From assembly GCF_000372745.1 (NCBI RefSeq), contig NZ_KB889596.1, positions 1 through 64,000 of the forward strand: DNA of 64,000 nucleotides, given 5' to 3'. This document shows, piece after piece, positions 41,216 to 50,017 of this stretch; position 1 is the stretch's first letter; the number at the start of each line of letters is the position of its first letter. The stretch comes from Embleya scabrispora DSM 41855 (GTDB lineage: Bacteria > Actinomycetota > Actinomycetes > Streptomycetales > Streptomycetaceae). The position numbers and the translations under genes were made by a program. The notes beneath the pieces are model-generated. The model worked only from the letters and a program-made list of their open reading frames with translations. It made no database searches and was not told where the DNA came from.

Positions 41216-42136
41216 ATGGCACTGACCGAAGCGGACCGGATCTGGATGGGCGGCACGCTCGTGCCGTGGGCGGACGCGAAGGTGCACGTCCTCAGCCACG
41301 GACTGCACTACGGCACCGGCGTCCTGGAGGGCACCCGGGTCCACCTCACCCCGCGCGGCCCCGCGGTGTTCCGGCTCGACGACCACCTGCGCCGCTTCCG
41401 CGAAAGCGCGCACATCCTGGGTTTCGAGGTGCCCTACGATGTGCCCGCACTGCGCGCCGCGACGCTGGAACTGGTCGCCGCCAACGGGCACTCCGAGTGC
41501 TACCTGCGCCACCTCGCGCACATCGGCTACGGCGAGATGGGCCCGGCCTTCCGGCCCGAGATGGCCGTCGAGGTGAGCATCGCGGGGTGGGAGTGGCGCG
41601 CCTACCTCGGCGACGAGTCGGCCGAGCGCGGCATCCGCCTCGCGACCAGTTCGTGGCGTCGCAACGACCCGAACGCGCTGCCGCCCGCGGCCAAGGCCAC
41701 CGCCGGCTACCTCAACGCGGCGCTGGCCAAGACCGCGGCACTACAGGCCGGTTACGACGAGGCGCTGCTGCTCAACGCGGACGGCTATGTCAGCGAGTGC
41801 AGTGCGGCCAACATCTTCGCGGTGCGCGACAACGTCCTGTACACGCCGCCCGCGAGCGCCGGCGCGCTGCGCGGGATCACCCAGGACACCGTGCTCACCC
41901 TGGCCGCCGATCTGGGCCTGCCGGTCCGTGTCGAAAACCTGCTCCGCTCGGACCTGTACACCGCGGACGAGGTCCTCATCTGCGGCACCGCGGCGGGCGT
42001 GGTGCCGGTGGCCTCGCTGGACGACCGTGCGGTGGGCGCCGGTTCGGTCACCCGGAAGTTGCAAGCCGCCTACACCGCGGCGGTCACCGGTACCGACGAG
42101 CGGTACACGCACTGGCTCACCCGCGTGCACGGGTGA
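41216..42136 (+). CDS. ilvE: Branched-chain amino acid aminotransferase
   Basis: Fold-type IV PLP aminotransferase of 306 residues: IWMGGTLVPWADAKVHVLSHGLHYGTGVLEGTRVH near the N-terminus, PLP Lys in PPAAKATAGYLNAALAK, YDEALLLNADGYVSECSAANIFAV and the phosphate-binding GITQDTVL/GTAAGVVPV segments. It matches the group I IlvE type, which interconverts Leu/Ile/Val and their 2-oxo acids with glutamate. The ATG at 41216 follows GGGAGCAGCG. It may serve as a second copy outside the main ilv locus, and regulation by the upstream MocR protein is inferred from the repeats. Confidence 0.9.
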   Translation: MALTEADRIWMGGTLVPWADAKVHVLSHGLHYGTGVLEGTRVHLTPRGPAVFRLDDHLRRFRESAHILGFEVPYDVPALRAATLELVAANGHSECYLRHLAHIGYGEMGPAFRPEMAVEVSIAGWEWRAYLGDESAERGIRLATSSWRRNDPNALPPAAKATAGYLNAALAKTAALQAGYDEALLLNADGYVSECSAANIFAVRDNVLYTPPASAGALRGITQDTVLTLAADLGLPVRVENLLRSDLYTADEVLICGTAAGVVPVASLDDRAVGAGSVTRKLQAAYTAAVTGTDERYTHWLTRVHG

Positions 42137-42262
42137 CGACCGGCCGAACGGGTCGTAACGAGTGCGCGACATGCCCCCAATGGGCGAATCTCGCCATATT
42201 AGTGTGATTTTCCGGATATCTGCATTTACGTCCTGCATACCCACACCTCATGGGAGATGAAA

Positions 42263-42550
42263 ATGCGCATCCGTACCTCGCTGATCGCCGTCGCCGGCGC
42301 CGCCCTCTTCGCCTTCGTCGGCGCCGGAACCGCTCAGGCGGGTGGTCACGACGACGGCATCGTGGTCGCTCACTACAGCAACTCCGGCGTCAGGTTCTCG
42401 GACGGCGACCACAACGGCGGCCACAACGGCCGCAACGGCGACCGCGGCGGCGACCACAACCGCGGCCGTAGCGGCGACCACAACCGCGGCCACAACGGCA
42501 ACGAGTTCGTGGCGTGGCACGTCAGCGCGACGTTCGTCTCGATCAACTGA
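42263..42550 (+). CDS. Small secreted Gly/Asn/His-rich protein
   Basis: Protein of 95 residues. A Sec signal (MRIRTSLIAVAGAALFAFVGAGTAQA, cleavage after AQA) leads to a mature part of about 69 residues with degenerate repeats of G-D-H-N-x-G-x-N-G (GDHNGGHNGRNGDRGGDHNRGRSGDHNRGHNGN), then a hydrophobic end VAWHVSATFVSIN. The His content could bind metal. The ATG at 42263 is preferred over 42257 because GGGAG lies 7 bases before it. It follows an AT-rich promoter region and ends in a strong terminator, so it is monocistronic. Not a chaplin by its motifs. Confidence 0.75.
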   Translation: MRIRTSLIAVAGAALFAFVGAGTAQAGGHDDGIVVAHYSNSGVRFSDGDHNGGHNGRNGDRGGDHNRGRSGDHNRGHNGNEFVAWHVSATFVSIN

Positions 42551-42571
42551 CGTTCGCAGCCCGCACCGTCC

Positions 42572-42603
42572 CGGCCCGCCCACCCCTCGGGGTGGGCGGG
42601 CCG
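42572..42603 (+). terminator. Strong terminator hairpin
   Basis: CGGCCCGCCCACCCC (42572-42586) pairs perfectly over 15 bp with GGGGTGGGCGGGCCG (42589-42603), leaving a CTCG tetraloop-like turn. It is 21 bases after the stop of the small secreted protein gene. Confidence 0.85.
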
Positions 42604-42675
42604 TGATGCTGTGTACGGTTCCGAACGCGCCGCCGACGACGGCCCGCGGGCATCGGCATGTCCCGACCCTCGACC

Positions 42676-42706
42676 TTGACCTCTAGTCGACTTCAAGTCC
42701 TACGGT
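42676..42706 (+). promoter_or_regulatory. MerR-type promoter with 19-bp spacer
   Basis: TTGACC (42676-42681) and TACGGT (42701-42706) are separated by 19 bases that hold the dyad-like ACCTCTAGT-CG-ACTTCAAGT. An over-long 19-20 bp spacer filled by a dyad is the mark of promoters activated by MerR-family proteins. No MerR gene is in the window. The first gene downstream is the ABC exporter operon, about 295 bases after the expected start of transcription. A 77-codon frame at 42778-43011 lies between but is Pro/Arg-rich. Confidence 0.6.
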
Positions 42707-43004
42707 TTCGACATGCCGCCCGAGAGAACGTCGACGGGCCGCCTTCGGCACCTTGGACCGCACTCGGGAGAACCGTCATGCACATCCCTTCGACCACCGC
42801 CGGGCCGACCCGGCATCGGCCGAACAGTGGGCACAATCCGATCGACCGCCCCGTCGAGGGGCACTACCGTCGAGGGCAGGACCCGCCTTTGCGCCGCGCC
42901 CCGGGCCCGCACCCCGAACCGGCGCCCCGCACCGGGCCGCTTCCGCGACCGTGTAGGGCTTGTGCCCCAGGTCGGCTGTACTCCCCCGACCCGAAGAGGA
43001 CCTC

Positions 43005-44738
43005 GTGCTGATCCGATTGCTCCGCGCACATCTGCGCCCCTATGCCAAACCGATCGGCCTGGTGGTGCTGCTGCAACTGGTGCAGACGCTGGCCACCCTG
43101 TATCTGCCGACCCTGAACGCCGACCTGATCAACAACGGTGTGGTCCAGGGCGACACCGGCTACATCCTGCGAGTCGGCGCCGCGATGATAGGGGTCACCC
43201 TGGTCCAGATCGTATGCGCCGCGATCGCGGTGTACTTCGGCGCCCGGATAGCGATGGGCGTGGGCCGCGACATCCGCGCCGCCGTGTTCAACCGGGTGCA
43301 GACCTTCTCCGCGCGTGAGGTCGGCGAGTTCGGCGCCCCGTCGTTGATCACCCGCACCACCAACGACGTGCAGCAGGTCCAGATGCTCGCCCTGCTCGCG
43401 CTCACCCTGATGGTGTCCGCGCCGATCATGTGCTTCGGCGGCATCCTGATGGCGGTCAACCAGGACGTCCCGATGTCCCTGTTGTTCCTGATCATCGTGC
43501 CCGTGTTGGTCCTGGCCGTCGGCTGGATAGTGCGCGCGATGCCGCCGCTGTTCCGGGTGCTCCAGGGTCGGATCGACAACGTGAACCGGATCATGCGCGA
43601 ACAGATCACCGGGATCCGGGTGATCCGCGCGTTCGGCCGGGACCGTCACGAACAGCACCGGTACGCGGACGCCAACGCCGAGATCCGCGACGTGTCGCTC
43701 TCGCTCGGCCGGCTGCTGGCCTACATGTACCCGTCGGTCCTGCTCGTGTGGGAGACCTCGGCGATCGTGATCGTGTGGATCGGCGGCCACCGGATAGGGT
43801 CCGACGCGATGGACATCGGCGCGCTGGTCGCCTTCCTGAGCTACCTGATGCAGATCCTGGCGTCGGTGATGATGGCCACCTTCATGACCATGATGATTCC
43901 GCGCGCGGCGGTCTGCGCCGACCGGATCACCGAGGTGCTGGACACCGAGACCAGCCTGACCGTGTCCGAGGCACCGGTGACCGCGCTGCACGCGCACGGC
44001 CGGCTCGAACTGCGCGACGTGAGCTTTTGCTACCCCGGCGCCGAGGAGCCGGTACTGCGCGGCGTCGACCTGATCGCCCGACCCGGCGAGACCACCGCGG
44101 TGATCGGCAGCACCGGAGCGGGCAAGACCACGTTGCTGAGCCTGATCCCACGCCTGCTGGACGTGACCGCCGGCGCGGTCCTGGTCGGCGGCGTGGACAC
44201 CCGTGAGCTCGACCCCGCGCTGCTGTCGCGCACGGTGGGGCTGGTCCCGCAGAAGCCGTATCTGTTCTCCGGCACCATCGCCTCCAACCTGCGCTACGGC
44301 AATCCGGACGCCACCGACGAGGACCTGTGGCGGGCCCTGGAGACCGCGCAGGCGCGTTCGTTCGTCGAGGCGCTGCCGGAACGACTGGACGCGCCGATCG
44401 CCCAGGGCGGCGGCAACGTCTCCGGCGGCCAGCGGCAACGCCTGGCGATCGCCCGGCTGTTGGTGGTCAAGCCGGAGATCTACCTGTTCGACGACTCGTT
44501 CTCGGCGCTCGACTACGCCACCGACGCTGCCCTGCGCGCGGCGCTGCGCGCGGAGACGGCGCAGGCCACCGTGGTGATCGTCGCGCAGCGCGTGGCCACC
44601 ATCCGGCACGCGGATCGCATCGTGGTGCTGGACGAGGGCCGCGTGGTCGGCACCGGCACGCACACCGAGTTGATGGCCGGCAACGACACCTACCGCGAGA
44701 TCGTGCTGTCCCAGCTCACCGAGGAGGAGGCGGCGTGA
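43005..44738 (+). CDS. ABC exporter half-transporter with degenerate ATP site
   Basis: TMD-NBD fusion of 577 residues: six membrane helices within about 15-310 and an NBD at about 335-570. Walker A is GSTGAGKTT, Q-loop LVPQKPYLF and signature VSGGQRQR. Walker B is YLFDDSFSALD with Asp where the catalytic Glu should be, and the switch His is replaced by Gln (VIVAQRVATI). These changes mark the non-catalytic half of heterodimeric exporters such as TM287/288-type. The GTG at 43005 follows GAAGAGGA. It overlaps the next ABC gene by 4 bases (GTGA), its obligate partner. Confidence 0.95.
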   Translation: MLIRLLRAHLRPYAKPIGLVVLLQLVQTLATLYLPTLNADLINNGVVQGDTGYILRVGAAMIGVTLVQIVCAAIAVYFGARIAMGVGRDIRAAVFNRVQTFSAREVGEFGAPSLITRTTNDVQQVQMLALLALTLMVSAPIMCFGGILMAVNQDVPMSLLFLIIVPVLVLAVGWIVRAMPPLFRVLQGRIDNVNRIMREQITGIRVIRAFGRDRHEQHRYADANAEIRDVSLSLGRLLAYMYPSVLLVWETSAIVIVWIGGHRIGSDAMDIGALVAFLSYLMQILASVMMATFMTMMIPRAAVCADRITEVLDTETSLTVSEAPVTALHAHGRLELRDVSFCYPGAEEPVLRGVDLIARPGETTAVIGSTGAGKTTLLSLIPRLLDVTAGAVLVGGVDTRELDPALLSRTVGLVPQKPYLFSGTIASNLRYGNPDATDEDLWRALETAQARSFVEALPERLDAPIAQGGGNVSGGQRQRLAIARLLVVKPEIYLFDDSFSALDYATDAALRAALRAETAQATVVIVAQRVATIRHADRIVVLDEGRVVGTGTHTELMAGNDTYREIVLSQLTEEEAA

Positions 44739-46633
44739 CCACCACCGACGAGACCACCGAATCCGGCGAGCGGACCGAGGCCACCGTCCCGGAGCGTCGT
44801 CCCGGCCCGCAGGTCGGCGGCGGGCCCGCCGCGCGCATGATGGGCGGCGCGCCGACCGAGAAGTCGATGCACTTCAAGGCATCCGGCCGCCGCCTGCTGG
44901 GCATGATGGCCCCCGAGCGGGTCCGCCTGTACGCGCTGCTCGTGTGCGGGCTGGCCGGTGTCGGCCTCGCGGTGCTCACCCCCCGGCTGCTCGGCAAGGC
45001 CACCGACGCGATCTTCACCGGCGCGGCCGGCGGCAAGGGCATCGACTTCGACCACGTGCGAACCATCCTGCTGACCACCTTCGCCGTGGTGGTCGGTTCG
45101 GTGCTGTTCTCCTTCGCCCAGGGCCGGTTGACCGCGACCATCGTCCAGCGCACCACGTACCGGCTGCGCGAGGAGGCCGAGACCAAGTTGTCCCGGCTGC
45201 CGCTGAACTACTTCGACAAGCAGTCGCGCGGCGAGGTGCTCTCGCGCACCACCAACGACATCGACAACATCGCACAGACCCTTCAGCAGGCGATGGGCCA
45301 GATCGTGCGCTCGGTGCTGACCATCGTCGGCGTGCTGGTGATGATGTTCTGGATCTCGCCGCTGCTCGCGCTGGTGGCACTGGTCAGCGTGCCGACCTCG
45401 ATCCTGGTCACCATGGCGATCGGCAAGCGTGCCCAGCCACAGTTCATCAAGCAGTGGTCGAGCACCGGCAAGCTCAACGCGCACATAGAGGAGATGTACA
45501 CCGGCCACGCGCTGGTCAAGGTGTTCGGTCGGCAGAAGGAATCCGCCGAGGTCTTCGACAGGCACAACGAGGCGCTGTACACGGCCGGCTTCAAGGCCCA
45601 GTTCATCTCCGGCCTGATCCAGCCCGCGATGGCCTTCGTCGGCAACCTCAACTACGTGCTCGTCGCGGTGATAGGCGGGTTGCGGGTGTCCTCGGGCGCG
45701 ATGACGCTGGGCGACATCCAGGCGTTCGTCCAGTACTCGTACGAGTTCAACGGGCCCGTCACCCAGGTCGCCGCGATGTCCAACCTGCTCCAGTCCGGGG
45801 TCGCCTCGGCCGAGCGGGTCTTCGCACTGCTCGACGCCCGGGAGCAGTCCCCCGACCCGGAACATCCCGTCCGGCTCGAGAAGGTGACCGGGCACGTCGC
45901 CTTCGAGAAGGTCTCCTTCCGGTACGACCCGGCCAAGCCGCTGATCGAGGATCTGGACCTGGAGGTGCACCCCGGCCAGACGGTCGCCATCGTCGGACCG
46001 ACCGGCGCGGGCAAGACCACGCTGGTCAACCTGCTGATGCGGTTCTACGAGGTGACCGGTGGACGGATCACCGTGGACGGTGTGGACATCGCCGGGATGA
46101 CCCGCGAGGACCTGCGCGCACCGATAGGCATGGTGCTCCAGGACACGTGGCTGATCGGCGGCACGATCGCGGAGAACATCGCCTACGGCGTCGGCGAGGT
46201 CTCCCGCGAGCGGGTGGTCGCGGCGGCCAGGGCCACCCACGCGGACCGCTTCGTGCGCACGCTGCCGGACGGATACGACACCGTACTCGACGACGAGGCG
46301 GGCAACCTCAGCGCGGGCGAGAAGCAACTGCTCACCATCGCACGGGCGTTCCTGACCGAGCCGCAGATCCTGGTGTTGGACGAGGCGACCAGCTCGGTGG
46401 ACACCCGCACCGAGGTGCTGATCCAAAAGGCGATGAACTCGCTGCGCCGGGGCCGGACCAGCTTCGTGATCGCGCACCGGTTGTCCACGATCCGCGACGC
46501 GGACGTGATCCTGGTGATGGAGTCCGGCTCGATCGTCGAACAGGGCACACACGACGCGCTGTTGGCGGCCGACGGGGCCTATGCACGGTTGTACGCCTCG
46601 CAGTTCGCCCAGCCGGCGGCGGAGATAGTGTAG
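44735..46633 (+). CDS. ABC exporter half-transporter, catalytic partner
   Basis: TMD-NBD fusion of 632 residues. An N-terminal extension of about 50 residues (Thr/Glu-rich, then GGGPAARMMGG) precedes six membrane helices (about 65-355) and an NBD at about 385-620. Walker A is GPTGAGKTT, Walker B LVLDEATSSVD with catalytic Glu, and H-loop VIAHRLSTI with His. The signature is LSAGEKQ rather than LSGGQ, a known variant in heterodimer partners. Together with the preceding protein it would form one exporter with one full ATP site. Substrate, probably a drug or lipid, is unknown; expression may depend on a MerR protein. Confidence 0.95.
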   Translation: MTTTDETTESGERTEATVPERRPGPQVGGGPAARMMGGAPTEKSMHFKASGRRLLGMMAPERVRLYALLVCGLAGVGLAVLTPRLLGKATDAIFTGAAGGKGIDFDHVRTILLTTFAVVVGSVLFSFAQGRLTATIVQRTTYRLREEAETKLSRLPLNYFDKQSRGEVLSRTTNDIDNIAQTLQQAMGQIVRSVLTIVGVLVMMFWISPLLALVALVSVPTSILVTMAIGKRAQPQFIKQWSSTGKLNAHIEEMYTGHALVKVFGRQKESAEVFDRHNEALYTAGFKAQFISGLIQPAMAFVGNLNYVLVAVIGGLRVSSGAMTLGDIQAFVQYSYEFNGPVTQVAAMSNLLQSGVASAERVFALLDAREQSPDPEHPVRLEKVTGHVAFEKVSFRYDPAKPLIEDLDLEVHPGQTVAIVGPTGAGKTTLVNLLMRFYEVTGGRITVDGVDIAGMTREDLRAPIGMVLQDTWLIGGTIAENIAYGVGEVSRERVVAAARATHADRFVRTLPDGYDTVLDDEAGNLSAGEKQLLTIARAFLTEPQILVLDEATSSVDTRTEVLIQKAMNSLRRGRTSFVIAHRLSTIRDADVILVMESGSIVEQGTHDALLAADGAYARLYASQFAQPAAEIV

Positions 46634-46646
46634 TTCGAGCGGGTAT

Positions 46647-46669
46647 GCCCCGAGGCCGCGCCTCGGGGC
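46647..46669. terminator. Bidirectional terminator hairpin
   Basis: GCCCCGAGGC (46647-46656) pairs perfectly with GCCTCGGGGC (46660-46669) around a 3-base loop, 13 bases after the ABC operon stop and 20 bases from the stop of the convergent MFS pseudogene. Confidence 0.8.
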
Positions 46670-46689
46670 GCCCGCGCCCGGGGCCGTGC

Positions 46690-47757
46690 TCACCTGGCGG
46701 AGGCCCCGGCCGCGGGCGCGGTGTCGGCGCCGCGGTTGCCGGACAGGACGAGGCCGACGAGGAGTTGGCCGACGGCGGTGAGCACGAGTGCGGCCCGGCA
46801 CCATCCAGCCTCCGGTGGCGCCGTGCATCAAGCCGAGCGCGAACGGGCCGGTGGCGGCGACCGCGTAGCCCAGCGACTGGGCCAGGGTGGACAGTGCGGT
46901 CGTCTCGGCGGCGCCGGTGCCGCTGCCGCCGATCACGGACAGCACCAGCGGGAACGAGCAGAAGCCCAGACCCACCGCGGCGGCCCACAACACCGGCAGC
47001 GCGACCGGCGCGAACAACAGGCCGACGAAGCCGATCAGCATGCTCGCCGAGACCACCACGAACGCGGGCCGCAGTCGCCCGGTGGCCCGCACGAAGGCGA
47101 GCAGCGCGAACGTGGCCGGGATGCCCGCGCCCTGGGTGCGGCCGGCATCGCGCCCGCCGCGCCGCGGCTCATCCCCTGGTCGGAGAGCAGCGTCGGCAGC
47201 CGGCCCACCAGCGCGTAGCAGTTCAGCGCCTGAAGGGCGAAATAGGCCGTGACCAGTTTGCCCAGCCGGGTGCGCGCCATCGTCCACGGCGATACGTACG
47301 CGGCCGGGCCGCCGCCGGCGGTGAGCACGTGCGGCGCCCGGACCAGGGACCACACCAGCAGCGCGGCCACGGCCGGCAGCGCCCACACGGCCAGGCCCAG
47401 CGAGGGCGAGTCGAGTCCGTTGGCGACCGGCACCGCCACCGCCGCGGCCGGCGTCGCGCCCAGCGCCATCACCGTGGTGTAGACGCCGGTCAGCACCGAC
47501 ACACGTTGCGGGAAGTGTGCGCGCAGCAGCGCGGGCAGCAGCACGTTGCCCACGGCCAGGCCGGACATGCCCAGGACGGTGCCGGTCAACAGCGCCCACG
47601 TGGCCGGCACGACCCGGATGCCCAGGCCCGCGGCGAGCGCGAAAAGCGCCACCAGGACCGCCCGTTCGGTGCCGAACCGACGGGCCATCGGGGAGGCGGT
47701 CAAGCCGGCGGCGGCAAAACACAGCGTCGGCAGGGTCGGCAGCGGCGACGCGGTCAC
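46690..47757 (-). pseudogene. MFS transporter (CynX/NimT-like), broken
   Basis: Pieces of a CynX/NimT-type major facilitator are spread over three frames. Frame 1, from GTG 47757: PTLPTLCFAAAGLTASPMARRFGTERAVLVALFALAAGLGIRV to LSDQGMSRGAAGAM. After a shift near 47140: TQGAGIPATFALLAFVRATGRLRPAFVVVSASML to LGLMHGATGGWM. After a second shift near 46800: ALVLTAVGQLLVGLVLSGNRG and stop. The first membrane helix (about 50 residues) is also missing, since the start lies at the second helix. It is probably inactive. It faces the frameshifted GntR gene across 56 bases. Confidence 0.8.
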
Positions 47758-47813
47758 CGAGCGCCTCGTCGATCCTCTTCTCCGTTCGATGTCCCAGGTC
47801 AGGAGCCCGTGCC

Positions 47814-48508
47814 ATGAGCAGCCTCGAATCGGTGCGCCGGCCGGCGCTGTCCGCCGAGGTGATCGCCGGCTGCGCGAGCGGATCACCTCCGGCGACTGGC
47901 CGGTGGGCAGCCGGATCCCACCCGAGCCGGAGTCGATGACCCGGCTCCAGGTGGCCCGGGGCACGGTCCGCGAGGCGGTCCGCGCGCTCGCGCACGCGGG
48001 CCTGCTGGATGTGCGCCAGGGCGACGGCACCTACGTCCGCGCGGTCAGCGAACTCTCCGGCGCCGTCGAACGGTTGTATGGCGGCAGCGACATCGGCCAG
48101 GTCCTGGAGGTTCGCCAGGCACTCGATCTCCAAGCCGCCCGGCTCGCCGCGGTTCGCGCCGAGGAGGCCGACCTGGCCGGCCTCGACGACGCGCTGCGCC
48201 GGCGCCGGGCCGCGTGGGAGAAGCGGGATTTCGACGCGTGGATCACCGCCGGCTGGGAGTTCCACCTCGGCGTCGCCGACGCGGCGCACAATCCGCTGCT
48301 GGCCGAGCTGTACCGCAACCTGTCCGGGCCGGTGCGCGAGTCGGTGGCCGGCTCCTGGACCGATCCCGACTACCGAGGCGCGAACCCGGCCGGCCACGAG
48401 GACCTGTTGCGCGCGCTGCGCGAGCGCGACCCGGCCGAGGCCGCCCGCCAGGCGGACGCCAACCTGACCGACACCCACGACTGGCACGCGGTGCGCGCAC
48501 CGGAGTGA
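47814..48508 (+). pseudogene. GntR/FadR-family regulator, frameshifted
   Basis: ATG at 47814 after AGGAGCCCGTGCC starts MSSLESVRRPALSAEVIAG. A single-base loss at about 47870 then moves the coding to the next frame: LRERITSGDWPVGSRIPPEPESMTRLQVARGTVREAVRALAHAGLLDVRQGDGTYV (winged helix), then a complete FCD ligand domain (LEVRQALDLQAARLAAVRAEEADL, WITAGWEFHLGVADAAHNPLL, GHEDLLRALRERDPAEAARQADANL). One inserted C would restore a 232-residue FadR-type regulator. In its family it would control the adjacent exporter gene, which is also broken. Sequencing error cannot be excluded. Confidence 0.8.
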
Positions 48509-48560
48509 ACACCGGGTCGGGGCGTGCGGACGTCGGGCCGGGCGCATAGGCTCGGCAGTC

Positions 48561-49841
48561 ATGACCTCGTCCGGCTCCTCCAGCCCTTCCGGCTCCGCCG
48601 GCTCGGATGACTCGTCCGGCTCGTCGGCTCCGCCCGGCCGGGCGGATTCGCTGGCCACCGCGCAGCGTTCGATGGGCGATCCGGCGATCACGTACCCGCT
48701 GTGGCCACCATTGGTGTCCGGCTGCCCGCGGACCGGTACGGACGAGGTCGCCTATCCGGTCGAGGTGGACTACGCCTACGACCGGGTCGATCCCGAGCTG
48801 TTCGCGCCGACCGGGCCGCGTACCGGGTTGGCGCGCTGGGCCCCGCTGTTGCCGCCGCTGCTCGCCCCCGGCCTGGGCGAGGGCGACACGCCGCTGCTCG
48901 ACCTGGGCGGCGGGGTGTACGTCAAGGACGAGTCGCGCAACCCGACCTGGAGCCACAAGGACCGGATCAACCGCTGCACGGTCTCCGCCGCCGTCGGGGT
49001 CGGCGCGCCCGGCGTCGTGGTCTCCTCCTCCGGCAACCACGGCGCGTCGGCGGCGGCCTTCGCGGCCCGGGCCGGGCTGCCGGCCGTGGTGCTGGCATCG
49101 ACGGGCGCGCCGCCGGCCGTCGAGTCGTTCCTGAACGCGTACGGCGCGACGGTGCTCTCGGTGCCCGCCGAGGCGCGCTGGGGCCTGATGCGCGAGATCG
49201 TCGACCGCCTCGGCTTCCATCCGCTGAGCAACCTCACCACCACCCACACCGGCCATGCCTTCGGCCCCGAGGGCTACAAGACGATCGCGTACGAAATCCA
49301 CGCCGAACTGGGTATGCCGGCGGCGGTGTTCGTCCCGACCGGCTACGGCGAACTGTTGTTCGGCATCTGGAAGGGCTTCGCCGAACTGCGCCGCCTGGGC
49401 CTGACCGACCGCGTCCCGCGGCTGTTCGCCTGCGAACCGGCGGCGGGCGGACCGCTGGCGAAGGCGATGCGCGACGGCGTGCCGGCCGCACACGTCCCGG
49501 TCGGCCCCACCGCCGCCTACGCGATCGACTGCTCCGTGAGCGGCTACCGCGGCGTGGTCGCGCTGCGCGCGAGCGGCGGCCGGGCGCTGCTCGTCACCGA
49601 TGCCCAACTGGCGGCAGCACGCGCCGAGTTGGCCGGGCAGGGCTTGTGGGTGGAGACATCCGCCGCGGCCGGCCTCGCGGGCCTGCGCGCACACGGCCGG
49701 AGTGAGGACGGCCCGGTGGTCTGCATCGCCACCTCCAGCGGTTTCAAGGACCTGGACACCGGCACCCGCGTCCCGGACCCGATCGACCCGACCTGGCCCG
49801 CGGTCGAGCGTCGGCTACGGGCGGCGGGGATGGTTTCCTAG
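48561..49841 (+). CDS. Threonine-synthase-like PLP enzyme
   Basis: Fold-type II PLP enzyme of 426 residues. A Ser/Gly/Pro-rich N-terminal tail of about 30 residues is followed by LAPGLGEGDTPLLDLGGGVYVKDESRNPTWSHKDRI with Schiff-base K133, SSSGNHGASAAAFAARAGLPAVV and a C-terminal SSGFKDLD segment that binds the cofactor ring. The overall pattern fits threonine synthase or a related pyridoxal-dependent lyase, but the phosphate loop GYGELLFG differs from canonical ThrC, and it sits apart from hom/thrB. Substrate is therefore open. ATG at 48561. Confidence 0.82.
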   Translation: MTSSGSSSPSGSAGSDDSSGSSAPPGRADSLATAQRSMGDPAITYPLWPPLVSGCPRTGTDEVAYPVEVDYAYDRVDPELFAPTGPRTGLARWAPLLPPLLAPGLGEGDTPLLDLGGGVYVKDESRNPTWSHKDRINRCTVSAAVGVGAPGVVVSSSGNHGASAAAFAARAGLPAVVLASTGAPPAVESFLNAYGATVLSVPAEARWGLMREIVDRLGFHPLSNLTTTHTGHAFGPEGYKTIAYEIHAELGMPAAVFVPTGYGELLFGIWKGFAELRRLGLTDRVPRLFACEPAAGGPLAKAMRDGVPAAHVPVGPTAAYAIDCSVSGYRGVVALRASGGRALLVTDAQLAAARAELAGQGLWVETSAAAGLAGLRAHGRSEDGPVVCIATSSGFKDLDTGTRVPDPIDPTWPAVERRLRAAGMVS

Positions 49842-50017
49842 CCACCGCGCACGGTCGGTCCCACGCGGACCGCGTCGGCGCGGCCCCGGCCGATCGCCTC
49901 CAGGTCGCCCACGAGGCGACGACCCACGTCCCGCCGGCTCCGCCGGCAGGATCCTGTCCGGTGCGTGCGAGGCGACCGGACGAAGTGTCGGTGCCCCGCA
50001 CGCACGTGGGATCCGGG

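Noticed and set aside
42778-43011. 77-codon frame between the MerR-type promoter and the ABC operon
   Set aside because: It has a fair ribosome site (GGGAGAACCGTC) but a Pro/Arg-rich product with no fold, overlapping the exporter start. It could be a leader peptide; not enough evidence.
44690-48691. Very long antisense open frame (1333 codons)
   Set aside because: It lies antisense to the ABC exporter gene; only its stretch at about 46.8-47.1 kb carries real coding, as a fragment of the broken MFS gene.
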